DNA from: Hirudo medicinalis
Taxonomy: Eukaryota; Annelida; Clitellata; Hirudinida; Hirudinidae
Assembly (NCBI GenBank): GCA_011800805.1
Contig: MPNW01000392.1
Location: 358,336-422,335 of the forward strand
Direction: 5' to 3'
DNA: 64,000 nt
The translations under genes were made by a program, and so were the position numbers. This document shows positions 38,574 through 51,000 of this stretch, one piece after another; the first letter of the stretch is position 1, and each line of letters starts with the position of its first letter. The notes below the pieces were generated by a model. It was not told where the DNA came from, ran no database searches, and saw only the letters and a list, made by a program, of their open reading frames with translations.

Positions 38574-41500
38574 TAAATAATATATTTATATTTATATATG
38601 TGGATTAGCAATATGTAATAATTGTGTCTCTCATGATTAAAATCTAATGAGCAAATATTCACTTGCATCAATGAAACGATGGCAAATGATGTCAAGTTCT
38701 TTTAGAGTTCAGTTGTAGCAAGCAATACTTATTATAGAAATATATTTTACCATGTGATAATGGTGATGATGATGATTAACGTGACCAGGTGTGAATTCGA
38801 CGCCGACAAGGTGCCCGATTTGAACTCCCCTGACATTGTGCAAGATCTGCATTGTGTTCCGTCGCTCATAAAAATGTACTTCAGGGAGCTGCCCAATCCA
38901 CTGCTCACTCACCAACTCTACGACAGATTCCTGGTCAGTTTTGTCGACCGACGTGCGGTCTGGAATGACTTTTGCCACCGACTTTGCGTGACGTCGAAGT
39001 GTCACTGCACGACGAGGACTTCATTTACGTGTTAAGGACACCGTTTTACAAATTGTTTTCCAGGAAGTTCAGGAGCAAAAGGATGGGACCTCTAAATTGA
39101 GGTCATTTGCATGCCTCATGAATCTGCTGCCTCCTCCACACTACAGGTTTGTGTTTGTTTTTATGATTGCTTCACATAATTAGACTTGCAAATAAAGTCG
39201 AATTGCATCTTAAAAACTTTGATATTTGCAATCTCAGAACTGCCAAGATGTTGTTTTTGCACCTGAATTTGATGGCATCGAAACATTTGGAGACCTCCAT
39301 GTCCTCAAGGAATCTTGCCATCATTTGGGCTCCAAACATTCTACAGTTGGTTACTTTTGCTCATTTTTCTGTTTTGTGGTTGTTTTTTTTATTTTTATTG
39401 AATTTACACTTTTACTGAGGTTCTGAGGTTGAAATATTAGGAAGTTGAACAATTTGTATTGTAATCCATTTCTTTTACACGTAAATTGTGAATCAAATTT
39501 TTTTGACTGACATTGTAACTTTGCAATTGTTCATGAAAACAGACCAAGACAGGAGGACCAAGCATTGAATTTATTGAAAAAGACGAACATGCAAGCAGCA
39601 ATTGTAGACAACATCATCAGCAATGCTGAAATAATTTTCAAGGATCTTGAAATCAAACAAGGTCAGAAGATCTTCATTTGTTGCTATCACTTTATCATTT
39701 AAATTGACTCACCAAGCTGCTTTTGGTGACTCAGAATCTCAGTTCCTGTGAAAATTTAGTTCACCAACGTGGATTTCATTAATGAAAGGAAATGTTTGTT
39801 TAAACATTTGAATTTCCAAACAAATATCTGTCATAGGTTTTTAGTGCAGGAGGTTTAAATAAATGCACTTCCTCACAGGTTTGTTGCTTCTGAAAATGGA
39901 GAATGGATGCACGATCATAACGACCGACACGATGATTATCATTTGCGTGAATCACGTGCTTATGATACACCATCATTTTTAATGCTAATTAATTGGCCAT
40001 TGTTTAATTATGAATAATTAATTGCTACTTAATTGTACTATTTAATAAACGGGATTTTAATAAAGATGAATAATGACGATTTTGTTGAAGACTCGAAATC
40101 CGGTCGTCCGCTGTCGTACGTGAATGCCCCTGCAAAGCTGATTTCTCTCGATGAAGCGCAAAAGATTTTTGGCGGAAGAAACAAGGACCTTCCTTCGCCC
40201 CTCGAGAAAGTTGCTGGGAGAGAGGGTCGACCGCTGCAAATACATTCCATCATCAACGTGCCCAAGGGGTTCGTTCGAATACAAATTGTTGTCGATTCCT
40301 CTTCAAACTGCTCCAGAGTTTCGATTTATTAACATTCGTGCTTTAAGCACACCAGAGGACACTTTTTAAGCTGCTAACAGAAAATAGAATTCTTATTATC
40401 GTTGCAACGAGCATTTCGAATGTCCGAACGTCGTCCGAGTTTAATTTCAGAATCGGAGAAGTCTTACTAAATAATTTGTCATGAGGCAATGTCGATAAGT
40501 TAATCCTTGCATTTAGCTATTTTATCATTTGGATTTGTTTGAATTTTCCTGTTTTTTTATTTGTCGAACAAACCAAGTGGATTTCCTTACATTTGGCAAA
40601 CGAAAGAAAACTTCGTGATGTATTTTGTTGCAGGTTCGTCGGCAGGAAGAAGACGACGCCACTGAAGGCAAAATGGTTCACGAGTCATCAGGACCTTCCC
40701 AGTCTCGGTTCGCAATAGTAAATCTATCGTGCGGATCACGTATTTCAATTAGTTTTTAATTTTTGTCGGGGAAAATTCATATTAAATTAATTACATTAAA
40801 TTTGCAATGTTTGCAGCAAAACCAGTTGAGATGACTGATTTTAAAAGGATTGGAAGCTCAAAGAGAGGGGGAGATGCATACCAAAGTGGTTCGGTGAAAA
40901 TAAATCTTCAACCTCGCACGCCTTTCTCGGATTCGTCGCCCGTCCGCACCCGGATCTCTCTCGGCGACGTCGTCGATTCCCCAGATGATTTTGGAGCTTG
41001 TAATCCTCTGTGCAACTCAGACCCAAACATCCTTGAATCTGCTGACATCTTGGGAGAGGAATTCGCATCCACCGATGCTCAAAACGATCCTGAAATGACT
41101 CGGGACCTCACAACACCAGTCGTAAAGCTTCTACCTTCCCCAAAACTTGATTTCAAATTAGCAAAAGAAAACTTGACAAAAACAAATCCAGCCGAGAATG
41201 TGGTTTCAAAGGTGTCGTCCGAGAAAAAGATGAATCCCGAGTCTAAAAATGAGAATCAAACAAAAGTTGCTGCCAAGAGAGAACCTGGAACGATGTTGAA
41301 GAAAATGGAGAAGTTTTTGCAAGGAGAGGTCATAGAAGAGGAAAACGACACACCACAAAAAGGGGGGCCGAGTGACGCGGTCGACCAAAAGTCCGCATCG
41401 GTCGAGTTTAGCACTCGACAGGAGAAGATTAAAGAAGACAGTTCAGCCATTATGAATGAACTGAAGAAATGGAAAGAAATGAAGGAGAGCAATAATTCAG

Positions 41501-42384
41501 TATCCCAGAATTTAATCACCAACACCAACACCAGGAACTGCCGCAAGAATCTTACGGCTTCGTTTTCTCTCAACCTTCCAGAAAAAGCAGACAAATCGAG
41601 GAGGCCTTTCGTGGGAGGGAGGCAAGAAACAATTGTTTTTGTGGGTGATTCAGGAAAACACTCCACAGAAGGCATGAAAGTTGAACCTCCAAAGAAACAC
41701 GTGGATGAGTTTCAAATGTCATCAGATTCAAAGAGTTTTCAACCCTCCATGCAATCAACCAACCAGAACAACAGCTCGATCGATTTCAATCCTCCTCCCG
41801 ATTGCTGCGGTTCTTCGTACGTCGAGAGGATTCTGCCGAGACGAAACGCCGCAGGAAGGAATTTCATTAGGAGAAGTTTGTGCCAGTCGTCTGCTTTCAC
41901 CGAGCAAAAGTGCGATTACAGAGGGGCATCTCTTGTCACTCGGAATCCTTGTAATATCGGTCGTCTGCCTGAAGAGCCTCCGTCAGTTAATCTTTCGCTG
42001 TCTTGCGGTGACCTCTTCATTACCAATCCTCCCAGTTATGGGGCATTTCTCTCCCCTTCCTCTTTCCCTAAGAGCAACAGCAATGAGAACATTTTTTCCC
42101 GTGGTTCGAGGTTATACAAACATCGTCAGGTCTGCCGTTCGGCGACCGACCACCGGCCTTTATCCCTCCGGCCGACCGATCAAAATTTTCGAAAAGTTCC
42201 CACCGATACCAATACTAAAGACCTTCAAAGACCATCAATGAAAGTTCATTATTCTTATCCCCCTGAAAATATGCCTCACAACTTACAACCTGCACAAGAG
42301 AAATTCGTCACGGTAATCAATTTGGACTCTCCCGAGCAACGTCCAAACCTGCAAACACCTGGTTCCACAGTAATTATATTGTGA
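33706..42384 (+). CDS. ARHGAP33: PX-SH3-RhoGAP protein (ARHGAP32/33, TCGAP/RICS type)
   Basis: This GTPase-activating protein should switch off Cdc42/Rac-type GTPases at membranes. Exons: 33706-33846, 34128-34352, 35825-35926, 36596-36721, 36897-36974, 37250-37343, 37729-37878, 38379-38481, 38789-38933, 39064-39146, 39238-39345, 39543-39661, 40091-40268, 40634-40707, 40817-42384. They total 3294 nt, 1097 codons plus stop, with all phases consistent. The N-terminus has FPRFKECAHFHYEHV and a PX-like domain (residues about 15-155). SH3 lies at about 170-240 (DELTFEVGDIISI, WWHGKK, VGYFPSECVELI). RhoGAP lies at about 285-490, with the arginine finger in GVYRLSG (about Arg328), MYFRELPNPLLTHQLY and SSRNLAIIWAPNIL. 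The C-terminal half is Ser/Pro-rich and low in similarity; it ends in STVIIL. Start choice: the first Met of the conserved N-terminal exon; an acceptor at 33690 suggests a 5' UTR intron. Vertebrate paralogue assignment is uncertain. Confidence 0.92.
34598..34660. repeat. (ATT)n microsatellite in a RhoGAP intron
   Basis: About 60 bp of ATT repeats between the exons at 34352 and 35825. The rest of this 1.5-kb intron is AT-rich, with no coding signal seen. Confidence 0.9.
35937..36165. repeat. (GAT)n then (ATC)n microsatellites in a RhoGAP intron
   Basis: GAT/GAC triplets at 35937-36020 begin 11 bp after the donor at 35926, and ATC triplets follow at 36117-36161. They are complementary and about 100 bp apart, so the pre-mRNA could fold back on itself. 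Confidence 0.9.
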
Positions 42385-45220
42385 ACTTGTCCAACCTCTG
42401 AGCAAGCTTTATGAGAAATTATTGCCTCTCCAGAAGGTTATCGAAGTGCACTTAATTCGTCATTTTATTGCAATCCCCTCAGCACGGCTTAAACGGATGT
42501 TCTCGTCCGACCATTCTTGCATTTTGATTGAAATTAATCAAAAAACTTTAAGACGTTTGTTTTATATTTTTGTTTCAGAGACCTTTATGTTAATTTTCAG
42601 GCAATGTTATCAGATCTGCATTAAAACTTGGGCACAATGTTTGCAGTGTACGTTAATTTTTTGAACGTAAATGTAGCATGTTTCCATAAACGATTTAAAT
42701 TTAAAAACGATATTTGTTAAACGATTTATGGCTTCACGAAACCGTGATCACGATGTACTTCATTCACATGGCGCCCCTATCCAAGGGCGCTTTTACTGCC
42801 GCATTACTGCAGGAAAACAACCCATTCGGCCAATATGCACCTCATTTTGTTGGCATTTTGCAATTTATCTTTAAATTATGGAGTTGTAACTTCGATACAT
42901 GGGCCCGAAGTCAGCTAAGATGAGTTCAAGGTTCTGCACCAAAATATCACATTTGTGGGCAGTGGCTTAGCCAAGATTTTGAATTCGGTCGAGGTAGGGG
43001 ACAACTTTTTATGAGTGCACAAATATTACAACAGTAAAGTAAATTAAAAGTATTACTTTAAACAGTAAAGTTAAAGTTACTGATGTATTCGAGGCAAACA
43101 ATTAATTTCACACTAAAGACACATGAGGAAGGCGCTTGTATTTTAGTTATCGAAACTTCAATTGTATAATAATAAATATTGATGTCGAAAGCTTTCTTAA
43201 TTTACTGGAGCTATGTTGTGACCAATAAATTATTTATGAATTGCGCGGATTTAATAAGGGCCAAACTGACAGCCTCTCATGGCTATGCTATGTTTGTGGG
43301 CGAATGCAGCACAACATGAACGGGGAATTGTCTCTAGGGTATGTATTCCCCCATGGCCACACACGTCATCTGACGTTCTTTTTTGATATTTCAAAGCTAA
43401 ATTTAAATCTAATTTCTTTATTGCCTTTATTACATACAAAAGTTTATTTGCAAAAGTCAGGGGCCGGAATCTACACGCCGAGACTGTAACAGTTGGAATT
43501 TTTGATTGTCTGGTTGCTTAAAGTGTACGCCCCACCCCCAATTGGGATGCAGTTACTGCGAGGATGCACTCAAAGTTTTGGATATTGGGTAAATAAATCA
43601 CTGAGTCGGATTGAAAAGAATTCGCAACTATTCAACGATTTTAAAGAGCGTTTGACAGAACGAAAATGTTAAAGCAATCTGGAACTGTTCGGAGCAGAGA
43701 TACTTTTAGTAGGCCTGGACAGTCTGCATGGCTGCCGAGGGAGGGTCAAGTGTCCTGGACCCGGCAATTTTGTAGGGCCTATCCGGGTCTCAAAATGTTA
43801 TACTCAGTTTTTAATTTATGCCTATATAATAATATTACTGCCATACCTAGTCAGCAACAATGATAAAGTCTTATGAAAAAATATGCTTGATGGTGAGGCA
43901 AGGGTGCACAGAAACATTTTTTATTATAACAGCCTTGATTTAACGAAAATATTTTTTAAACTAGTATCGATATCAACCAAATATGAGCTTGTATTATTGC
44001 GATTTGTAGAACGACTTGTTTTCTTAAAAAATAAAGATAGTTTAGAAACCCTTGGCATCTGAGCCTCAGGGGCCCGAAATTTCTGTCGGCGGCCCCGACC
44101 GTCTGTGGCGGTCGGAGATTCATTCAGAATTACACAGGAGAAAATATGTAATCTTTGTTTCTTGTATGACAATTGCAACATGTTGCAATTAAATACAAGT
44201 CAAGAAAGGACAGTTCAACATACAATTTTGAGGTAATGGCATCATTTGCTCGGCTGGACTTGCAGCAAAGGTTGCTTCACTTCAACGTAATTATTTTTAA
44301 TGATTAAATATCTATCAAAAAAAATTCTAAAATCGCAATAAAGCTTATTGTGACGGGGATGTGTGCACGGTTCTCCACTTAATTTTGTGTCTTAAAACCA
44401 GCTTTTTAAACCTGCAAAACACATTTAGCTAACAAAGTGAGAACATTGCACAACCATCTGCAAACATATTTACCACATCAACACATTACCGACTTAAATG
44501 AAAGTTACTAAAAAAAATCAATAATTTGTGATTTAAGCCAGCAGATTCATTCAAAAACCATTTCCCGACTAAATTAACTTTAAAAACATCTAAGTGCATT
44601 CTTTAGACAAAACTTTGCGAAATAAGAAAAACAAGATGAAAATCATACAAAGTTATCGTCAATCCCTGCTCAAGTGTTAGGCTCAAAGGAGGAGCGTGAA
44701 AAAGTATCAAGAAAGTTGAAGTGCTGAGTGATAGCAGGAAGTATTTGTTGACACAGAGATTAACACTTTTATTGTATTTATCGCATTTTACGGTACTCGT
44801 TGCGATAAGATGCTCTCATCCATCAGTCCGTCATCCGTGCTTTGAACTCCATTTTGGCTGTTGCTGCTCAAATATTTACTTTAAAAACAAACGCTTACAA
44901 ATGTTTACCTTCTGTTAATGTTTTGCAAATCACAAAGAAGCATGTCCATCAAATTCATGTTTGTTTGTTTATTTAAGACGTATTTATTCGCATGTTTATA
45001 AACAGTCAAATAATTATTCATGAAATGGCACAGTTTCGTTGGATCTCTCCTCCTCATTGGATGAACTTTCGTCGCCACTTATGACGTCATGTTCCTCGTG
45101 GTGCTTGACTCGTTGAAAATAATTTTCATTCATAAATTTGAAGGTCGATCCCGATTGGTCGGCAGGGATTTCCGTTCAGATTTGAAATATTTATCTGTTC
45201 GATATTCTAACCTCTGAACC
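42385..45220. other. Spacer between the RhoGAP and ETS genes
   Basis: Contains element copy 2 at 42771-42831 and GC-richer islands at 43240-43380, 43670-43800 and 44060-44115 that stand out from the AT-rich background and may be decayed mobile elements. No gene seen. Confidence 0.5.
42771..42831 (+). mobile_element. Interspersed SINE/MITE-like element, copy 2 (short)
   Basis: This copy has GCGCCCCTATCCAAGGGCGC at its left end and, at its right end, a version of the 23-bp core (42809-42831) with two mismatches to the other copies. The middle is shorter than in the copy at 54654. It lies in the spacer after the RhoGAP gene. Confidence 0.45.
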
Positions 45221-46817
45221 ATGGTCTTTAATTTCATGTACATCAGCGGACACCCTGGTGAGAGTTTTTGGGTTTTAAAACTGTTTAAGTATTTATTGAT
45301 TGTGCGCTAAATCAATCACTTCCCTTGGGTGTATTGTTATACGAGTTACAAGTTAGAAATTTTAAAATTAATTTCCTTAATTTGTAGTCGGAGTTGTCAG
45401 TGCAAACATGGCCAAGTATTTTCCTTTTCAAAATTCACTTGGAAGCTTTCACGACGACACATTTCCGCACAACTTACCTCGAAGTAAATTTGGTTTTAAT
45501 TTCTTTACGTGCTGAAATAATAATAATAATAATAAAAAAGACAATAATGTAAATCCTGATGTTTATCCTGATAATAGATCCATTGGTTTGGACTTGTGAT
45601 GACGTAAAATGGTGGCTCCAATGGACGATTGTTGAGTTTTCGTTGGATGTTTTTGACGTCGAGAAGATCAACTTTGACGGAAGACAACTTGCTTCCATGG
45701 ACCAATTGTCCTTCTGCGCTATTTTTCCTGAATACGTCGGAGATGTTTTGTGGCAACATCTTGCGTCCCTCATCAGGAGTGGTATGATGCATTTTACTTG
45801 TTAAAATTCATCACAAAATAGTATTTGTTCTCGTTTTTCTGGTCATTTCTTTTAACTAGAAAAAAAAGCCATTTGAACGCCAAGGAAAGAATTTTTAGCT
45901 GAAACTACATTTGAAAATTAATTTATCAAAATTGTATATATTTCCAACACGAACTCAATCGATTGAAAATAATCGTTTTTATTTTTAAAAGTGGAATATA
46001 CTCCATCGTCTTCGTGCAACATTCCAGCAAAATACAAAGGACGTGGAGACAACAAAGGCGATTCTTGGGAATTTCCATGTTTTGACATTTCAGGTGTTCA
46101 ATCCAGGTGTGAGTATTTCAAATCATCTGCGGAAGACCTCTTTTTCACAAAAAGTAATTTTATTTTATTTTTGCAGACGATTTTCTAGAAGGTTCGCTTT
46201 CACCTTGGACGTTCTATTCGCACGACCATCCACGCACCTCCTATCAACGGCAGAACTTTTCTGAAATCTGCTCAGCTTTCAACCTTGAACCAACTGCCCA
46301 AGAATATCACCAGAATTTCTCCAGACTTCCAAGCTGCATGTATGAATCTTCCTCTGAAAATCTTCCGGTTATCCACGCCTCTTTCAGCCAACTTCCTGTT
46401 CAAGGTTTTAATCATATGGCTTCCACTAAGGACTCAAAAACCATCGTCTCTCGAAGCATCGGCCAGGGACCAATACAATTGTGGGAATTTCTCCTCGAAC
46501 TTCTGCTTGATCCCCGCCTCAGTGACGTCATAGCTTGGACGGGGGACGGCTGGGAATTCAAGCTGATCAACCCGGAAGCTGTTGCTGAACTTTGGGGCAG
46601 GAAAAAGTGCAAACCCAGGATGAACTACGAGAAACTGAGCCGTGGCTTGAGATACTATTACGACAAGAAGATCATTATCAAAACAGCAGGCAAAAGATAC
46701 GTGTATAGATTCGTATGCGACATGAGACAACTCGTTCATTGCGACAGTCCTCAAGAATTGTACTCCAGATGTAAGACAAATTACAAAAACTCATTCTACA
46801 ATTTTTACTCTTGTTAG
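45221..46817 (+). CDS. ETS1: ETS-family transcription factor with PNT domain, ETS1/2 (Pointed) type
   Basis: This is a nuclear transcription factor that binds GGAA/T sites. Exons: 45221-45257, 45388-45483, 45578-45781, 45992-46093, 46177-46817; together 1080 nt, 359 residues plus stop, with phase 1 at every junction. The Pointed/SAM domain is at residues about 45-112 ([20 protein letters not shown] and [13 protein letters not shown]). The ETS domain is at about 244-328 ([61 protein letters not shown]). These blocks match the ETS1/ETS2/Pointed subclass better than GABPA. The protein is shorter than vertebrate ETS1 and its N-terminus before PNT has no Ser/Thr-Pro MAP-kinase site. A second possible start is the ATG at 45408. 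AATAAA lies about 17 nt after the stop. Confidence 0.92.
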
Positions 46818-48002
46818 TACGACTTAGTTATTTAATAAAAACATTTTAAAAGGATTAAGCATTTCTTAAGCGCCCCTTGAAAACATTCTTAACGAGGTTG
46901 GTAAACATCTGACTCATCACTCAGTTCTGGAGTAAAACCACTTGAAGCTGAAAATCAGTCGAGGAACAGGATTTGACGAGGTCTCCTTCAACATTCCTAA
47001 CTCTGACAGCAAACATCCCAGTTGCCATCGCTCACTTCATTTTCAATCAACCTTCGCATTTTCTGTATTGTTTGCAACAAACTCTTGTTCCCATAATACG
47101 CGCCATGTTCATTTCCACTTGGTAACGCAGCATTAATTTACAATGGTTTAAGAAGACTAATGTCAGTGTGGTGAACCACTCGCGACCAGTATGAGGCACA
47201 TTCGTGAAAGCTCTAGTAGTCATGCTGTTCGAAGCTGTTCAACTGCTGCATCTGCATCTCCCGAAATCTCGACATCTTCGAACATCTTCTCGAAAACAGA
47301 ATTTTCAATTTCAAGTATTTCTGCAACCAAATTACGACTGTTTTTAATGAAATTAACTTCTAAATCCCCGCATTCTCCCTATCTCCGTCTTAGTTGAATA
47401 TAAAGCGTTAATGAGCTCCATTTTACTACTTCTGCTGGTTTAGTCATCGATGGCACCATCGTCATCGTCGTCACCATCATCACCACAACCATCATCATGT
47501 CCGCAACCCAGGTAACGACCTAAAACCAATTTCCCTATCACCATGTATTTTGATGTTTAATGGTCGTTCGTCTTATCTTTCGTTCGTCTCACCGTGTTCG
47601 TGTCGAATTTAATTCAACAACTTCGAATCAATGTTTTAATTTATCTTTATTATTAATATGCATGTTATGTGTACATGTATTTTTCACGTTTTAATTCAAC
47701 TTAAAGAACATCTGTATTGAAAGACTTTAGATGGTGTAGGACACGCAAATAAATGGATTTTAAAGTTTTGGAATGGAAAATAATATGTAAATAATTTTAA
47801 TATAACAAATAGTAACAATTCATAATATTGATTCATTACTCATAAAATTGAAAAATCCTCCAATTAAACTTTCTTAACAGTTTAGTTTGATCTGAGACTT
47901 TCCACAAAAAGTTATTTATTAAAGAACTTATTAAAAAATTATATTTTAAAGAACTTGAAATCAACTTAAATCCACAGAAAAGAATTTAAAAATGAAGCAA
48001 GT
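46818..48002. other. Convergent spacer between the ETS and RSPH10B genes
   Basis: Contains polyadenylation signals for both genes (AATAAA near 46834 plus strand; near 47915 minus strand) and a short (ATC)n tract at 47455-47500. No further coding signal. Confidence 0.6.
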
Positions 48003-51000
48003 TCAATTGACATTCTGCACGTAAATCTGTGCTGCATGCAGGAAGTCGTGAAGGACAAATGTTTGAAATCTCGTCAGAAAGCTTTCTTCACGACATCCGA
48101 GACACGTCACGGTGACCTTGGGTCTCTCCTCTTATGACATTTAAAAGTGTTTTAAAGTTTAAAATTTGGCAATTCAAATTTTTAAATCACACCACTTTGA
48201 CACTCACTACTTATTTAGTACTCATAAAAAAACATTTTCTCTTTATGCAAAATTATTTCCAACAATAAATCCTTGATTAAAAACATTTACCTATTTCTTC
48301 CTCCGCATCCTTGGAAGCATCGCCATCATCGCCATCATCGCCGTCTCCACGAGGCCCCATCTCACCTAGAACAGGATGACGTCCAAAATGTTAAATTATC
48401 CAAAACAAATAACAAATGTTTGTGATAAACTGTTTGACAAGAGTGACGTGAGTCACAGAAACAAGAGAAATTGATTAACATTGAATGGTAAGCCGCAACA
48501 CTATTAAAATAATTTACCGATGACAAACCAAATAAGAATTGCAAAGTACTTTCAAACTTAAATAAAATAATATTAACCAACAATACGTAATATTAATAAT
48601 AACAATATTAGGTGGTTGGTGGCACTAACCCTTCTCTATCTTTGATCTTCTAATGTCCATCTTCAATTGCTCATTTTCCTAAATTCATCAGATTATGTAT
48701 TAAATTATTAAAAATTAATTTAGTAAATAATAACTAAATTGTTACAAATATTGTTCTCAACAATTAATTTGATAGCAAATGATTAACTGGCATTTGATCC
48801 ATGATTACCTTATCAGCAGTTTCTTCTTCATCAGTGGATGTTTTCTGCACAATAATAATAAATAACAACTTAATAACTAATAACTTAACAGCTTACTAAC
48901 TTTAATACTAAGAACATAAAACATTAAGTGGAATATTACATTAAATAATTGATAACAAGCGACAATAAAGAAGAAGTGAATAAAAGAATAAAGAATAAAG
49001 AATAAAGAAGAGTGAATAAAAGAATAAAGAATAAAGAAGAGTGAATAAATAAGTGAAGAACTTTTCAAACCATGCAAATTATAAACATAAAAACACGAGT
49101 TTAAGCCTGCCACAAGACGTGAACATTCAAAAGCATGATAGTGATTGTAATATTAGTTAGATATTATATGTAAACAAATATAAAGACAACATTGCAACAA
49201 ACTAACCACAAAGTTCTTGACAGGGCACTGCTCGATATCTTCACGAGTGATGTTACTGAAGCAAACTGGACACGCCTTTGTCAGACAACATCCAACAATG
49301 GCTTCAATAAAGTCGTAAAACCCCATCTGAAATGATTTTGATGTCAAATAACAACAGGTTATCACATCAAGGTTTATTGTAATGTGAATGTACAAAGACA
49401 CGAACACATCAAGGTTTATTGTAATGCGAATGTACAAAGACATGAACACATCAAGGTTTATTGTAATGCCAATGTACACGAACCTCAAATTCTAAGCAAA
49501 AAACGTCTTTTTCACAGGAGACTTTTGCATCGTCAAAACTGAGAACTGCGATGACGTCGGCAGCTGACAACGTGTCATCAACTAAACTAAGGGTCTGCAG
49601 TTCAACACATTCCAAGCATCAACAATAAACATCATTTTTAAAATGCAAAATGGAAGATTTAAATTTCAAATTACTTTTAAAATAAGCAGAAATTGCCTCA
49701 TAGTTATTGAATCTTTGCAGTTCTGCAAACCCTATAAATTGAATAATTTTATTAAATAATAAAATATTATTTTTAATATTCAATTTACATTAAATTTACA
49801 TTACAATAAATTGAATAATTTTATTAAATAATAAAATATTATTTTTAATATTCAATTTACAAGGCAGTTTAACAAGTTATAAATTGCATTTCAATGTCAA
49901 ATTCTCTTATGACAAGAATGTCAATATGTGAAGACTTGCAAGTAATCAACAACATCACCTCATTCATGATGCAGCAGAAGCATTGAAAAACTCTGAATAA
50001 CGATTCAACATTCTGCACCACTAATTGTGTCCTCCGAGGTGTGTGGAAGAAGTAACCTGGTAAAAAATAATTACCCTTTTAACAGAATATGTTGACTATA
50101 ATATGTTGAATATAATGATTCCTATACTCATATCAAATATACATAGCATGCACATGAATTAAAATGTGCAATAATAGGAATATGCAAATCATGTAGCCAT
50201 CAACAACACCAACAACCATTGACATGACATGAATATTTGAGAAGATGGCAGAGGAGCAGTTTCTTGAAGCATGAGGCCAAAACATAGGTGCACCTGTTGA
50301 ATATTAATCCATTAAACTCATGGATTATAATTAATTATGATAATCAACTCACCTGAACTCCTCTGCAAACAAACAGTGAGATATTTTTATCAGGGAGGTT
50401 AGAAACTCCTCATAAAACATTTCTTTACTTGGGTGGATTCCACCCAATGGCTCCATTTGAACCCCTTCAATGGAAGTAACACACAGGTTTAACTTCTAAA
50501 AGTTAATTTAATAATTGTAGATATTTGTGTTCCTAGTGAACCAAGTTCCTAGTGAATAGTGAATCATTGTTCATAGTGTGTCATAGGCACTACATAAATA
50601 CTATTCAATGAAGTCTGAGGCTGCAGAAGTGGCCTCATTCTGGATCTAGCAAATGAGAAGCCACTGAAGGAAAGCCGGAGAAAGCCGCCGATCTCCATCG
50701 TCAATGATCCACTCGAACAACGGGGCCAAACTCCTCGGCGAGAGTATCATCCGAAGAAATAGGCCGGCCTCGGCCTTGCTACCATCCAAATGGAGTGAAA
50801 TAAAAATTCTCCCAACTGCCGCTACAAAGAAAATTTAGGCCCCCGTTTGCACGTATTAAATACACAGCATGAAGAAGCCACCGAGAGCTTTCAAGGCCAC
50901 TGTGGGCAACCGGGGCACGAGGCGAGTAATAAGAAACGTGCATGCCTAAGAATATTGTGCCACATAAATGAGACCATTCCTATGAATTAAACTTAATTTT

